DNA of 64,000 nt from an uncultured SAR86 cluster bacterium (GCA_902596165.1 CACJSU010000007.1:1-64000); one strand, 5' to 3'. Shown: positions 44,469 to 51,777, counted from the first letter of the stretch. The notes: generated by a model not told the origin, from the letters alone. A program made the numbers and translations.

Positions 44469-45266
44469 CTACCAACTATCCCTTAATTTACGCAGACCAA
44501 TAAAGGTTTTTTGGTTATCTAGGCTTGCCACATCCAGATCAAGGCTTGATGCAAGCCCTTCCCGAACTTGATTTTCATTAAGTCTAAAAAAAACATTAAT
44601 TTGGCGCTCTAGACCAATATCACTAACAAAACTTTCTGCATCCAAGCCATTTTTAAATTTATCTCGCAGAGAAAGTGCAGTCTTATTATCAGGCTCACGA
44701 TCAAGAGTAAACTCTATATTGTTCTCAATGTAATCGTGGCCTGGGAAAATCCGAACATCATCAGCAAGTGGAAAAATATGATCCTCAAAAGTCTTGTGGA
44801 GAATTTTAGGCTCGCCACCAAAATCACACCTACCTACTCCTGCATTAAAAAGTGTGTCTCCACAAAATAATGCGGGTTGCTCATCTGAATTACCAGGATA
44901 ATATAAACAGATATGACTCATCGTATGGCCGGGTGTGTCCAATACTTTTAAAATAAAGTCGCCACACTGCAACTCATCTCCAGCATTCAAGCCCCTGTTT
45001 ACGTTGGGTATCGCATCCATTGCATCTTGATGAGAAACCAGTTCAGCACCCGTCGCAGCAATCACTGGACCATTACCACCAATATGATCATGATGGTGAT
45101 GAGTGTTAGCCACTATTGTTATCTTCCATCCCATTGCATTTGCCGTCTCAAGACATAAGGCATGATCCAATGGATCTATGGCTATTGCCTCAGATGTGTT
45201 TTCACATGCCATTAGGTACATATAATTTTTAAGGTCGTTTCGGATAGGTATTTGCTTTATTAGCAT
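44469..45266 (-). CDS. gloB: Hydroxyacylglutathione hydrolase (glyoxalase II)
   Basis: Metallo-beta-lactamase-fold enzyme hydrolysing S-lactoylglutathione to lactate and glutathione. The binuclear metal motif is THHHHDHIGGN at about 55-65, with GHTMSHICLY, CGDTLFNAGVGRCDFGG and FPGHDY. 265 residues is standard. The gene's 5' region holds a tiny cysteine-rich ORF ending in a stem-loop, 61 bases before the gloB start, which might make expression depend on cysteine supply. Confidence 0.95.
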   Translation of the reverse strand: MLIKQIPIRNDLKNYMYLMACENTSEAIAIDPLDHALCLETANAMGWKITIVANTHHHHDHIGGNGPVIAATGAELVSHQDAMDAIPNVNRGLNAGDELQCGDFILKVLDTPGHTMSHICLYYPGNSDEQPALFCGDTLFNAGVGRCDFGGEPKILHKTFEDHIFPLADDVRIFPGHDYIENNIEFTLDREPDNKTALSLRDKFKNGLDAESFVSDIGLERQINVFFRLNENQVREGLASSLDLDVASLDNQKTFIGLRKLRDSW

Positions 45267-45326
45267 TTTATTTTTGATATAGAGGTGCTCAGACCATTAA
45301 AAAGAACTTATAAAAGAAAGACTTTA

Positions 45327-45348
45327 ATTGTTGCTTATGAGCAACAAT
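45327..45348 (-). promoter_or_regulatory. Stem-loop at the end of the Cys-rich ORF (possible attenuator)
   Basis: Perfect nine-base-pair arms ATTGTTGCT / AGCAACAAT with a four-base loop. On the - strand the 5' arm covers the last Cys codons and the stop codon lies at the loop/3' arm junction; T-rich TAAAGTCTTTCTTTT follows. This fits a rho-independent-like or attenuating hairpin, although the T-run is interrupted. Confidence 0.55.
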
Positions 45349-45379
45349 CGCAGTTACAACAGCTACAGCAATCACACAT
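45335..45379 (-). CDS. 14-residue cysteine-rich leader-type peptide
   Basis: An ATG-to-TAA frame encodes MCDCCSCCNCDCCS, eight cysteines in fourteen residues. It is read toward gloB and its last codons form the 5' arm of a perfect hairpin. Two readings are possible: a leader peptide whose translation senses charged tRNA-Cys, or a metallothionein-like metal-binding micropeptide. I see no good ribosome site, so translation is uncertain, but the run of Cys codons framed by start and stop is unlikely to be accidental. Confidence 0.5.
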   Translation of the reverse strand: MCDCCSCCNCDCCS

Positions 45380-45454
45380 ACGCTTAATATAAACTAAATT
45401 AACAATTATTTCATTTCTTGCTAATTATCAATCTAAAAATTCTTTTATTTTTTT

Positions 45455-45509
45455 TAAAATGTAACCTTTACTTCCCATAATAATAATGATAAGTTTACGT
45501 TACATTTTA
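45455..45509 (+). promoter_or_regulatory. Promoter/operator with 11-bp inverted repeat
   Basis: TAAAATGTAAC (45455-45465) and its exact complement GTTACATTTTA (45499-45509) flank a 33-base A+T-rich centre containing TAATAAT-like -10 candidates. The right half ends just before the AAGGAG ribosome site of the first gene in an operon that encodes its own Xre-type regulator (46837-47049). An autoregulatory operator is therefore likely, though the halves could also pair in RNA. Confidence 0.55.
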
Positions 45510-45523
45510 GCAAGGAGAAAATA

Positions 45524-45742
45524 ATGAAACACTCTTCAAACGAAAAGGGAAATTTAATGATGTATGTAGGCCTTGGGTTTGGTCTGTTTGGCGTTGTTTT
45601 ATATGATCCGTTAGGATTGTTATTTCAAGGCACAGGATTAATGGTTATCGGGCTAGGTCTAATTTGCATGTATGTAGGTTATAAGCATTCAAGTGAAGTT
45701 GAGGCGGTTAACAAAGCCGTTGAAAACTTCGAAAAAAGATAG
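45524..45742 (+). CDS. Small membrane protein, tail motif AVxxFEK (1)
   Basis: 72 residues: two membrane segments (about 12-32 and 36-56) and a short charged tail ending NKAVENFEKR. A strong ribosome site (AAGGAG) precedes the ATG. Similar tails end the next two proteins, marking a set of related small membrane proteins. Function unknown; it is the first gene of an operon with an Xre regulator. Confidence 0.75.
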   Translation: MKHSSNEKGNLMMYVGLGFGLFGVVLYDPLGLLFQGTGLMVIGLGLICMYVGYKHSSEVEAVNKAVENFEKR

Positions 45743-45751
45743 GAGAACATC

Positions 45752-46147
45752 ATGGGTCCAGAAACAATAGTGCCTGTATTGGGGATAATGACCGGAATAA
45801 TAATACCTGTATCAGTTTTTATTTGGCTGTATTTTGAAAGCAAGGATAAAAATAAAACAATATTAGAGATATCTAAAAATATTGATGATCCTTCAAAGAT
45901 GCAAGACTTAATTGGCATGCTTGATGAAAGAAAGAAAGAGCCAATTGATTATAGAAGAACTGGTGTGGTTACCCTTTTTACTGGCGTGGGTCTTTTTCTT
46001 TTTGGTGTCTTCTTTTTAGGAGAAATCTTAATGGGGGTTGGAGCATTAGTAACTGCCATCGGCATTGGGCAAATTATTGCTGGCTATCTTTATCCCAATA
46101 CAAGTGAAGAAATAAATCAGGCTGTAGATGCGTTTGAAAAGAAATAA
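45752..46147 (+). CDS. DUF6249-like membrane protein, tail motif AVxxFEK (2)
   Basis: 131 residues: an N-terminal helix (about 8-28), a cytoplasmic linker (29-70, charged, with SKMQDLIGMLDERKKE), two more helices (71-114) and the tail NQAVDAFEKK. The layout resembles DUF6249-type proteins. It starts nine bases after the previous gene with AGGAGA upstream. Function unknown. Confidence 0.72.
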   Translation: MGPETIVPVLGIMTGIIIPVSVFIWLYFESKDKNKTILEISKNIDDPSKMQDLIGMLDERKKEPIDYRRTGVVTLFTGVGLFLFGVFFLGEILMGVGALVTAIGIGQIIAGYLYPNTSEEINQAVDAFEKK

Positions 46148-46157
46148 TAGAGTAAGG

Positions 46158-46400
46158 ATGAATAAATTTACAGTAAAGAATTGGGCTGAAATTTCACAGG
46201 GCCTCGGCGTAGGGATTGGGTTTATCAACTTTTATGTACTTTATTACTCATGGCACATTTCTTGGGGAATAAGCTTTGCTATTGCCTTTGGACTAGGCTA
46301 CCTAGCTAGTGTTTTTTTTGAGCATTATGTAGGCGATAAACTTGAGAATACAGAGGCCAAGGAGCTCTCTGATGCTGTTGAAGAATTTGAGGAGAAATAA
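46158..46400 (+). CDS. Small membrane protein, tail motif AVxxFEE (3)
   Basis: 80 residues, two hydrophobic segments (about 17-36 and 40-58) and the tail ELSDAVEEFEEK. I chose ATG 46158 because GTAAGG directly precedes it; the frame is open ten codons further upstream inside the previous gene. Third member of the tandem set sharing a C-terminal motif. Confidence 0.72.
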   Translation: MNKFTVKNWAEISQGLGVGIGFINFYVLYYSWHISWGISFAIAFGLGYLASVFFEHYVGDKLENTEAKELSDAVEEFEEK

Positions 46401-46844
46401 ATGACCTTTTTCAAACGTTTTTTAGTGCTTTTTATATGTGGCGCTGTTCAAGTTTTTTTTGCAACCTACCTGTTGCTTGAATTGCTTGGCTTTGGTTTGG
46501 CTTGGCACCTCATGAATCATGACATGATGTTTATTCCTGGCATTTTGGTTTTCTTGGGATCTGGGTACTTAACATTTTCTTACTACTTTCTAAGTGACGA
46601 ACAATCTAATAATGCTTTGTATGATGAATTTAATGCGCTTAGATATTACAAACTTGCTACAGCGGGGTATGTAATCAATGGGATTGGTATTTTTGTTCTA
46701 TACTCTATGCAGGATTGGTCTAATTGGAGCTTTGCACTGGCCAATAATATGATTTATCAAATCGCAGCTTTTGCATGGCTAATTTTTGGGGTGCTTTTAG
46801 TTTGGTTTGCTCTTGGTGATTTAAGAGAATCACGAAATGGGTAA
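46401..46844 (+). CDS. Four-helix membrane protein of unknown function
   Basis: 147 residues, four membrane segments (about 5-28, 40-62, 85-104 and 112-138). It starts one base after the preceding stop and overlaps the regulator gene by eight bases, so it is coupled to both. No known family recognised; it lacks the AVxxFEK tail. Confidence 0.7.
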   Translation: MTFFKRFLVLFICGAVQVFFATYLLLELLGFGLAWHLMNHDMMFIPGILVFLGSGYLTFSYYFLSDEQSNNALYDEFNALRYYKLATAGYVINGIGIFVLYSMQDWSNWSFALANNMIYQIAAFAWLIFGVLLVWFALGDLRESRNG

Positions 46845-47049
46845 GAGCCACGAAAAACTTTTAAATAATTTAGAGGACCTGCGAAAATCTTCTGGCTTAA
46901 CGCAACAAGAACTGTCTGAAAGCGCTGAGGTTTCTAGAAAAAGCATTAATGCCATTGAGAATGGCATCTACGTTCCTTCCACAGTGCTGGCATTAAAGAT
47001 AGCTAAAACTCTTGATTGCACTGTTGAGGAACTGTTTAAACTGCCTTAA
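46837..47049 (+). CDS. Xre/Cro-CI type HTH regulator
   Basis: 70-residue single-domain HTH_3 protein: LEDLRKSSGLTQQELSESAEVSRKSINAIENGIYVPSTVLALKIAKTL is a complete five-helix fold, closing with VEELFKLP. Such short regulators often accompany small membrane protein operons and control them. The inverted repeat at 45455-45509 is the natural candidate operator. Confidence 0.88.
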   Translation: MGKSHEKLLNNLEDLRKSSGLTQQELSESAEVSRKSINAIENGIYVPSTVLALKIAKTLDCTVEELFKLP

Positions 47050-47054
47050 AACAC

Positions 47055-47117
47055 ATGATTAAGCTTATGACAATAATGAGTTTTATTTTTGCTGTGATCG
47101 GAATGTTCGCCTTTTAA
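47055..47117 (+). CDS. Possible 20-residue hydrophobic micropeptide
   Basis: Frame MIKLMTIMSFIFAVIGMFAF, almost entirely a membrane helix, beginning five bases after the regulator stop. No ribosome site is clear. Reported because it is placed as a further operon member, with low confidence that it is translated. Confidence 0.3.
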   Translation: MIKLMTIMSFIFAVIGMFAF

Positions 47118-47166
47118 TATAGAGATTTGAAGACTTGTAATTCAATGATAGGTATCGTGAAAATAT

Positions 47167-47247
47167 ATGAAAAGAAATAGTAATTTTATGCTGTGGTTTA
47201 TTGTAATATTTACTATGTTTATGTATTGGTGGTTCCTCAATCAATGA
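47167..47247 (+). CDS. 26-residue membrane micropeptide
   Basis: Frame beginning MKRNSNFMLWFIVIF and ending WWFLNQ: a short basic N-terminus then one hydrophobic helix. Its stop overlaps the next start as ATGA, the same coupling seen at other junctions here, which supports translation. Family unknown. Confidence 0.5.
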   Translation: MKRNSNFMLWFIVIFTMFMYWWFLNQ

Positions 47248-47405
47248 AAGATAGCAAAGAGAATTTAAGATCTAATAAAGGTGAGTGGATTGGCGTTAGC
47301 GTAGCAATTGGCGCTGCGGTTTTTATTATAACAAATGAGCCTGTTTGGATAGCATTGGGTGTTGCAATTGGCGCAGCCTTTGAGTGGGTAAAACGAAAAA
47401 AATAA
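47244..47405 (+). CDS. 53-residue membrane protein, glycine-rich helices
   Basis: Polar N-terminus (KDSKENLRSNKGEW) followed by two short hydrophobic stretches, IGVSVAIGAAVFIITN and VWIALGVAIGAAFEW, with Gly/Ala repeats and a basic KRKK end. This shape is common among small bacterial membrane proteins without a known role. The start is set by ATGA overlap with the micropeptide. Confidence 0.65.
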   Translation: MKDSKENLRSNKGEWIGVSVAIGAAVFIITNEPVWIALGVAIGAAFEWVKRKK

Positions 47406-47419
47406 GCTTATTTAAAGCC

Positions 47420-47956
47420 ATGAGGGAATTTAAAAATCTTATAGTTCTTGGACCTTTAATATACGCACTGCATCATTTTGAAGAACACATACTTTTTAAT
47501 TTTAGGGAGTGGCGGCTTGCCTATTTTCCAGATAATAATCCCCTTCCAACAGAAGAGGTTCTGGTAAGGCTGATAGCGCTTCTTTTAATATTTGTCTTTG
47601 TCCACTTAATCAAAAATAACAGAGGCAGTGCCCATATAGTTTTGTTTTTTTTGATGACCACTCAGGTCGTGAATGCCTTTTTTCATATTTTCTATAGTGT
47701 TTATTTCTACGACTTTAGTCCTGGAGCCATAACGGCAGCCATACTCTACCTGCCTATTAATTTTTTAATCATTAAAGCTGCCTATCATGAGGGATATTTA
47801 AGAGGCTACATAGAATTATTTTTGCTTTTTGTGGGAGGCGTCATTACATTTGCTTTGTTTGAGCTAATCGGCCCTGAGGTGATTGCCTTTAGTGTTTTGC
47901 TCACGCCACTTTATTATGTGCTGATCAATCGGGCTGAATCTGCGAGTAACAATTAA
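47420..47956 (+). CDS. HXXEE domain membrane protein
   Basis: About 178 residues, five membrane segments. The HXXEE signature is LHHFEEH near the N-terminus, followed by the PLPTEE region. The family is membrane-bound and uncharacterised, with conserved H and E suggesting a metal site. I chose ATG 47420; a GTG at 47384 would overlap the previous gene. It converges on the methyltransferase with an 11-base gap. Confidence 0.8.
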   Translation: MREFKNLIVLGPLIYALHHFEEHILFNFREWRLAYFPDNNPLPTEEVLVRLIALLLIFVFVHLIKNNRGSAHIVLFFLMTTQVVNAFFHIFYSVYFYDFSPGAITAAILYLPINFLIIKAAYHEGYLRGYIELFLLFVGGVITFALFELIGPEVIAFSVLLTPLYYVLINRAESASNN

Positions 47957-47967
47957 TATTGTTCATC

Positions 47968-48861
47968 TTATAATTTTTCAACAACTCTTTTAATCTCTTT
48001 TATGTGATCAATTGTTGTTCTGCAGCATCCACCAATTACGGATGCCCCACTATTAATCCAATCCATTACAAAATCCTTGTAGTCAACAGGAGTAATAGGT
48101 TGATGATTGTGATAATGCCATTCATCCGAATCGCTCACAAACCCCTCTAGCTTGTTTTTTTTGTAGATTGAAGAGTTGGCGTATATCCCAAAGCTTTTTT
48201 CTTTTTTTAGTTTTTCAATTGCCATGCTTGCTGTATCTGCATGAACGCAATTGACCAATTGGCAATCAACATCCAATTTAAGGCCCTCACTAATTGCAAG
48301 ATCTAACAGCTCAGTGCTTGGCAACCTATTAAGCTTGTTGCTTCTGGTTGTCCAGCTTAGCCACACTGTATCAGAAAATTTTTTTGCTGTGGATGCGGCA
48401 ATAATACCCTCATAAATTGATGCCATGGTCTCACAAATAATGACATCCACTTCACCTCTATAAACTTCGCCCAATGTCTCATAGAACTTTCTTAATTTTT
48501 TTTCATTTGGGCTCAAATCTGGTCTGAAAGTTACGTGAATTGGAGGATAACATCCAGCTATCTTGGTTTGTGTCCCAGTTTTAATTACTGCTTCTTTGCA
48601 TAATTCTAGCGATCGCTTTGCTAAATCTTCATACGGGGGTGCTGATGGCTCACGTTTTAACAATTCAGGAGTAGCTTGATAGTTTGATGTAGTAATAACA
48701 TCTGCACCGGCTTCTATATTATCAATATGAATTTGTTTAATAACTTCTGGATTATGTATTAAGGAATAAGCTGACCAAATAGAGGTTTTGAAGCTGGGGA
48801 GATACTCGCCACGGTTTTCAAGTTCTGTGCCAAGCGCTGAATCTAATATTAAAGGTTTCAT
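47968..48861 (-). CDS. mmuM: Homocysteine S-methyltransferase
   Basis: 297-residue homocysteine methyltransferase barrel beginning MKPLILDSALGTELENRG. Zinc ligands are the cysteine in QLVNCVH and the pair in IGGCCRTT. GADVITTSNYQA is typical of the MmuM/YagD group, which uses S-methylmethionine or SAM as methyl donor. ATG 48861 has GAGAG upstream; the open frame continues 19 codons into the DoxX gene. No SAM riboswitch is visible here, unlike the BHMT-like paralogue. Confidence 0.87.
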   Translation of the reverse strand: MKPLILDSALGTELENRGEYLPSFKTSIWSAYSLIHNPEVIKQIHIDNIEAGADVITTSNYQATPELLKREPSAPPYEDLAKRSLELCKEAVIKTGTQTKIAGCYPPIHVTFRPDLSPNEKKLRKFYETLGEVYRGEVDVIICETMASIYEGIIAASTAKKFSDTVWLSWTTRSNKLNRLPSTELLDLAISEGLKLDVDCQLVNCVHADTASMAIEKLKKEKSFGIYANSSIYKKNKLEGFVSDSDEWHYHNHQPITPVDYKDFVMDWINSGASVIGGCCRTTIDHIKEIKRVVEKL

Positions 48862-48871
48862 TTGTTGTCTC

Positions 48872-49270
48872 TCAGGAGTTATTAAAGAGCCTCCATTGAC
48901 TAATATTATGGCTTGCACTTAATACAAGCAACCCGGCAAAAATCCCTAGGTTTTTAACAAAATTTTGCATTTCTCTACCAGCATCTGTGTTGGGGTATTC
49001 GTTCCAAAAATCATGCATTCCGAAGTTTATTAATATGGTTAAAGCTGCAAGGATTATTGCCGGTTCCTTGATGCGATATCCAGTGATGAGCATCAACCCT
49101 AGCGCTATCTGCAATACAATGGTTATTGGCAACAGAATGTTTACAAGAGGCACATTGTGAAGAGTCATATATTCAAGCATAAAATCATAGCGTGGAATTT
49201 TTGTAATTCCAGGATATAAAAAATATAAGCCAAGCAATATTCTTCCAGTTGTAATTAAAAATTTTTCCAT
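48872..49270 (-). CDS. DoxX family membrane protein
   Basis: 132 residues, four helices. The opening GRILLGLYFLYPGITKI and the LQIALGLMLITGYRIKEPA segment match DoxX/DoxD-like quinone-linked membrane proteins. Precise role unknown. Ten bases separate it from the methyltransferase and it follows the GFA gene by ten bases, a possible three-gene transcript. Confidence 0.83.
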   Translation of the reverse strand: MEKFLITTGRILLGLYFLYPGITKIPRYDFMLEYMTLHNVPLVNILLPITIVLQIALGLMLITGYRIKEPAIILAALTILINFGMHDFWNEYPNTDAGREMQNFVKNLGIFAGLLVLSASHNISQWRLFNNS

Positions 49271-49280
49271 TGGTTTTCCT

Positions 49281-49646
49281 TTATTTTTCTACCCAATCAA
49301 GCATATCTTCAACATAGATATCACCTTTTGGCTCAAATTCTTGTGGTTCATCTAAACTGCAAATGGTGATATAAATATTTTTTTGATCTTCATCAAGAAC
49401 ACAAACCAAGGGAGTCCCGCAATCTTGGCAAAAATATCTTGCTCCATGGGAAGAGGAGATTAGTTTTTTGGGATCACCTTTTATGTATTTAAAACAAGGT
49501 CTTGGAATAGCCATCCAAGAAACAAAAGCAGCTCCCGAAATACTCCTGCACATGGAACAATGGCAATTTGCAGAAGGGTAATTGTTGGGCTCAAAACTAT
49601 AGCGAACTGAGCCACAAAAACATCCGCCCTCTATTACATTATCCAC
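49281..49646 (-). CDS. GFA/CENP-V family zinc protein
   Basis: 121 residues with the GFA zinc motifs: C9 and C11 in GGCFCGSVRY, NCHCSMCR at about 33-40 and FCQDCG at about 73-78. Members were named for glutathione-dependent formaldehyde activation, but function is mostly unknown. The start is GTG 49646, which lies inside the arm of palindromic repeat A, placing this gene directly after the repeat. Confidence 0.87.
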   Translation of the reverse strand: MDNVIEGGCFCGSVRYSFEPNNYPSANCHCSMCRSISGAAFVSWMAIPRPCFKYIKGDPKKLISSSHGARYFCQDCGTPLVCVLDEDQKNIYITICSLDEPQEFEPKGDIYVEDMLDWVEK

Positions 49647-49688
49647 TGTTTTATTTTACTCCACCTGACAGAGTGTTTTTAAACAGTG
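49644..49688. repeat. glmS-tail palindromic repeat, copy A
   Basis: Imperfect palindrome: left arm CACTGTTTTATTTTACTC, right arm GAGTGTTTTTAAACAGTG, nine-base centre CACCTGACA. The arm ends CACTGTTT/AAACAGTG and the ACTCCAC block are shared with copies C and D and with the glmS 3' end. The right-hand boundary gives the GTG start of the GFA gene on the - strand. Leftmost copy found. Confidence 0.75.
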
Positions 49689-49698
49689 ACTTAGTATT

Positions 49699-49893
49699 TT
49701 ATCCATAATTATCTGAAAAATATTGTTCTCTCTCTTCCTTATTCATACCAACAGTATCGTTCATAAAATTATTTCTGTCTTCTCTAGATTTGAAGACCCA
49801 TATGCAAACAGTATCCTGTGAATGATAGATTGCTTTTAGTTCATCATCTATTTCGCAGATTTCTTTTGGGATTTCTGTCTTGATGCAAATCAC
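49699..49893 (-). CDS. Small protein of unknown function
   Basis: 64 residues, GTG start with AAGGA 11 bases upstream. Soluble, acidic, with a closing NKEEREQYFSDNYG. No family recognised. It lies between repeats A and B together with the 95-residue membrane protein gene, so both would belong to one cassette. Confidence 0.5.
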   Translation of the reverse strand: MICIKTEIPKEICEIDDELKAIYHSQDTVCIWVFKSREDRNNFMNDTVGMNKEEREQYFSDNYG

Positions 49894-49914
49894 GATTTTG
49901 AATGTCCTTTTATA

Positions 49915-50202
49915 TTAAGTTATCAGCTTAGGTATTATTCCTAGTTGAGCAAGAATACCAAAGATGATTAACAATATAATGCTGCTGATTATTTTAAGAT
50001 TCCTCTTTTCAATCCATTCAAATAAGTTATCTATAAATTTTCTTATCCGTTTATCAGCTATATCCATCCATTTAATAGCTTTTCTTGTCCATGAGTCAGT
50101 CATGTCAATTAATAATAAAGAGAAGGCTGCGATAATGAGCCACACTAAACCATTAAGAGTCATGTCTATAATCCAACCGACTGCTATCCAGTTAATTTCC
50201 AT
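49915..50202 (-). CDS. Membrane protein of unknown function
   Basis: 95 residues, hydrophobic segments at about 7-30 and 73-91 separated by a charged amphipathic stretch (RKAIKWMDIADKRIRKFIDNL). No family recognised. ATG 50202 lies 11 bases from repeat B. Same orientation as glmS and all other genes of the array. Confidence 0.6.
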   Translation of the reverse strand: MEINWIAVGWIIDMTLNGLVWLIIAAFSLLLIDMTDSWTRKAIKWMDIADKRIRKFIDNLFEWIEKRNLKIISSIILLIIFGILAQLGIIPKLIT

Positions 50203-50213
50203 TATGATCTATC

Positions 50214-50268
50214 CCACTGTCACTGATTAAGTTTAAACATTGATTTCTTAGCACTCGATATTGTTTTC
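50214..50268. repeat. Repeat copy B with remnant of a cassette gene
   Basis: 55 bases that match 52737-52791 at 52 positions. The match covers the right half of the palindrome (TTTAAACATTGATTT here) and then the last codons of the 66-residue cassette gene, including its stop. So copy B carries a broken 3' end of a second copy of that gene, directly next to the G+C-rich sulfotransferase insert. Confidence 0.85.
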
Positions 50269-50285
50269 GTCGTGTCGTGATCATG

Positions 50286-50984
50286 CTAACGCTCGTAACC
50301 CATTGCATCGAACTCAATCCTGCAGTTCTTATATATTTGGTCCTTTGCTTTCTGCGACAACAGCTCGGATGCAGGCCTTCTGTTAGTTCGGAATTTGTGT
50401 TTGGTTTGTGGATAGTGCGCGACAATATCAAATTCAAGCCTGTCGCCGAGGGTCGTGAGGTCTTCCTGCATATTGTCAAAATTGACAATGAAATCGACAA
50501 TAGGTTTTTCACCGTCTGAATAGGTTGGGTAAGTGACGTAATACTTCTTCTTCAGAACACGCTCAAGCTCCTTGTCAAAACTCCAGTTCTTTTTTCCGCG
50601 CGCCTGATAATAGATATGTGATACAACCTTTTCGTAGGGATGCCTTTCGATCGAAAAAGTGAAGTAATCATCGTAAGTTTTTTTGCCGACGTACTCGCGA
50701 ATCGCAACAGCCGGCATATGATTGAAAAACTTGCCACGGCGTCTGGCGCGTAAAAATTTCATCTTGCGTGCCTTTATCATATCGCGATATCGCTGCTCTC
50801 CAAGACCACCGTAGTTCTGAGGTAACGTGCCGCCCATGTCCAGCCTGACGAGTTCGTCTTCAAATGATATCGGAGTGATGATGTCATCGGGACCACAGAC
50901 TTGGCTCAGACCAACCTCCATGCTTGTGCCCGAGGTTTTACGGGTCTTTACGAAAATAAACTTCTTTGCATGGCTAACAATCAT
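50286..50984 (-). CDS. Sulfotransferase family protein
   Basis: 232 residues. The opening KKFIFVKTRKTSGTSMEVGL is the PAPS 5'-phosphosulfate-binding loop of the sulfotransferase-2 type, and the later FTFSIERHPYEKVVSHIYY is the 3'-phosphate-binding segment (R-x-P-x-x-R-like). It transfers sulfate from PAPS to an unknown sugar or surface acceptor. ATG 50984 overlaps the preceding sulfotransferase by 11 bases. Base and codon usage are richer in G+C than elsewhere in the window. Confidence 0.83.
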   Translation of the reverse strand: MIVSHAKKFIFVKTRKTSGTSMEVGLSQVCGPDDIITPISFEDELVRLDMGGTLPQNYGGLGEQRYRDMIKARKMKFLRARRRGKFFNHMPAVAIREYVGKKTYDDYFTFSIERHPYEKVVSHIYYQARGKKNWSFDKELERVLKKKYYVTYPTYSDGEKPIVDFIVNFDNMQEDLTTLGDRLEFDIVAHYPQTKHKFRTNRRPASELLSQKAKDQIYKNCRIEFDAMGYER

Positions 50985-51777
50985 TGGTTGCCCTGCTGAT
51001 TCGACTAAGTCCTTTCTTGCGCCGATAGATAGCTATTTTTCTCGAAGCATCAATGGGTTGCGAAATTCTCTGCCAAAAATATTTTTTCTCCGGATACCAA
51101 CTGTTAGATTTATCCGGTAAAATGCCGTCCAGAACAACTTCCCAATCCGGCGATGATTCGTATCCACAACCGACCAGATCTGGTGTCATTGTGCCGTGGA
51201 TTGCCTGCTGTTGAACGATGCGACCGAGATGTTTTCGCCAGACACCGACACTGGTCGGTCCAATAGGACGGACGCCACGCATTGCAACCTTTGACTTTTC
51301 AGACACTTGCGCCTGTTCATGGTACTCAGAAAATTTGTGTTGTTTCTCAAGCCATGGAAATTTTGCAGTGATTTGGCTTTGTGTGGCGTCAGGGTTATTT
51401 ACAAAATCCTCGTACCGGATATTGAGAAAGCGATCGTGGCCGAACAATGGGCGTGCACAGGCATGCAATTCACGCCAAAGCCTAATGTTCGAGTAGTACA
51501 TATCCTCGCTCTTACCGTGCCGGCTAACGATGACATCACGTGGATCGCGCGTTACGTAAATGACATAGAGATTAGGATCGTCGATGACTCCTGGCATGTA
51601 TAACGTATCTTTGGGTCGTTTCGTGATAACCACATCGTTGTTTTTTGCGGTTACGAGGTGAAAGCGAATCTCATGGTCATAATGCTTGTTTGTCCGAAAA
51701 CAGGTGACCATCGCCTCGTGCAAGAGAGTAGTACCGGATCGCGGCGAGCAGGCAACAATGTGAATGTGCTTAAACAG
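50974..51777 (-). CDS. Sulfotransferase with probable CTG start
   Basis: 267 residues if started at CTG 51777. The PAPS 5'-phosphosulfate loop ACSPRSGTTLL (about residues 9-19) lies upstream of the first canonical start (TTG 51723), so that start would remove the active site. The frame is closed by TGA at 51783-51781. CTG at 51777 has GGGAG seven bases upstream and gives MFKHIHIVACSPRSGTT. The 3'-phosphate motif is VTRDPRDVIVSRHG. It may alternatively be a gene that recently lost its ATG. Confidence 0.78.
   Translation of the reverse strand: MFKHIHIVACSPRSGTTLLHEAMVTCFRTNKHYDHEIRFHLVTAKNNDVVITKRPKDTLYMPGVIDDPNLYVIYVTRDPRDVIVSRHGKSEDMYYSNIRLWRELHACARPLFGHDRFLNIRYEDFVNNPDATQSQITAKFPWLEKQHKFSEYHEQAQVSEKSKVAMRGVRPIGPTSVGVWRKHLGRIVQQQAIHGTMTPDLVGCGYESSPDWEVVLDGILPDKSNSWYPEKKYFWQRISQPIDASRKIAIYRRKKGLSRISRATNDC

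Noticed and set aside
50277-50519. Open frames on the + strand of the sulfotransferase insert
   Set aside because: They are complements of the G+C-rich sulfotransferase genes and lack domains or ribosome sites.
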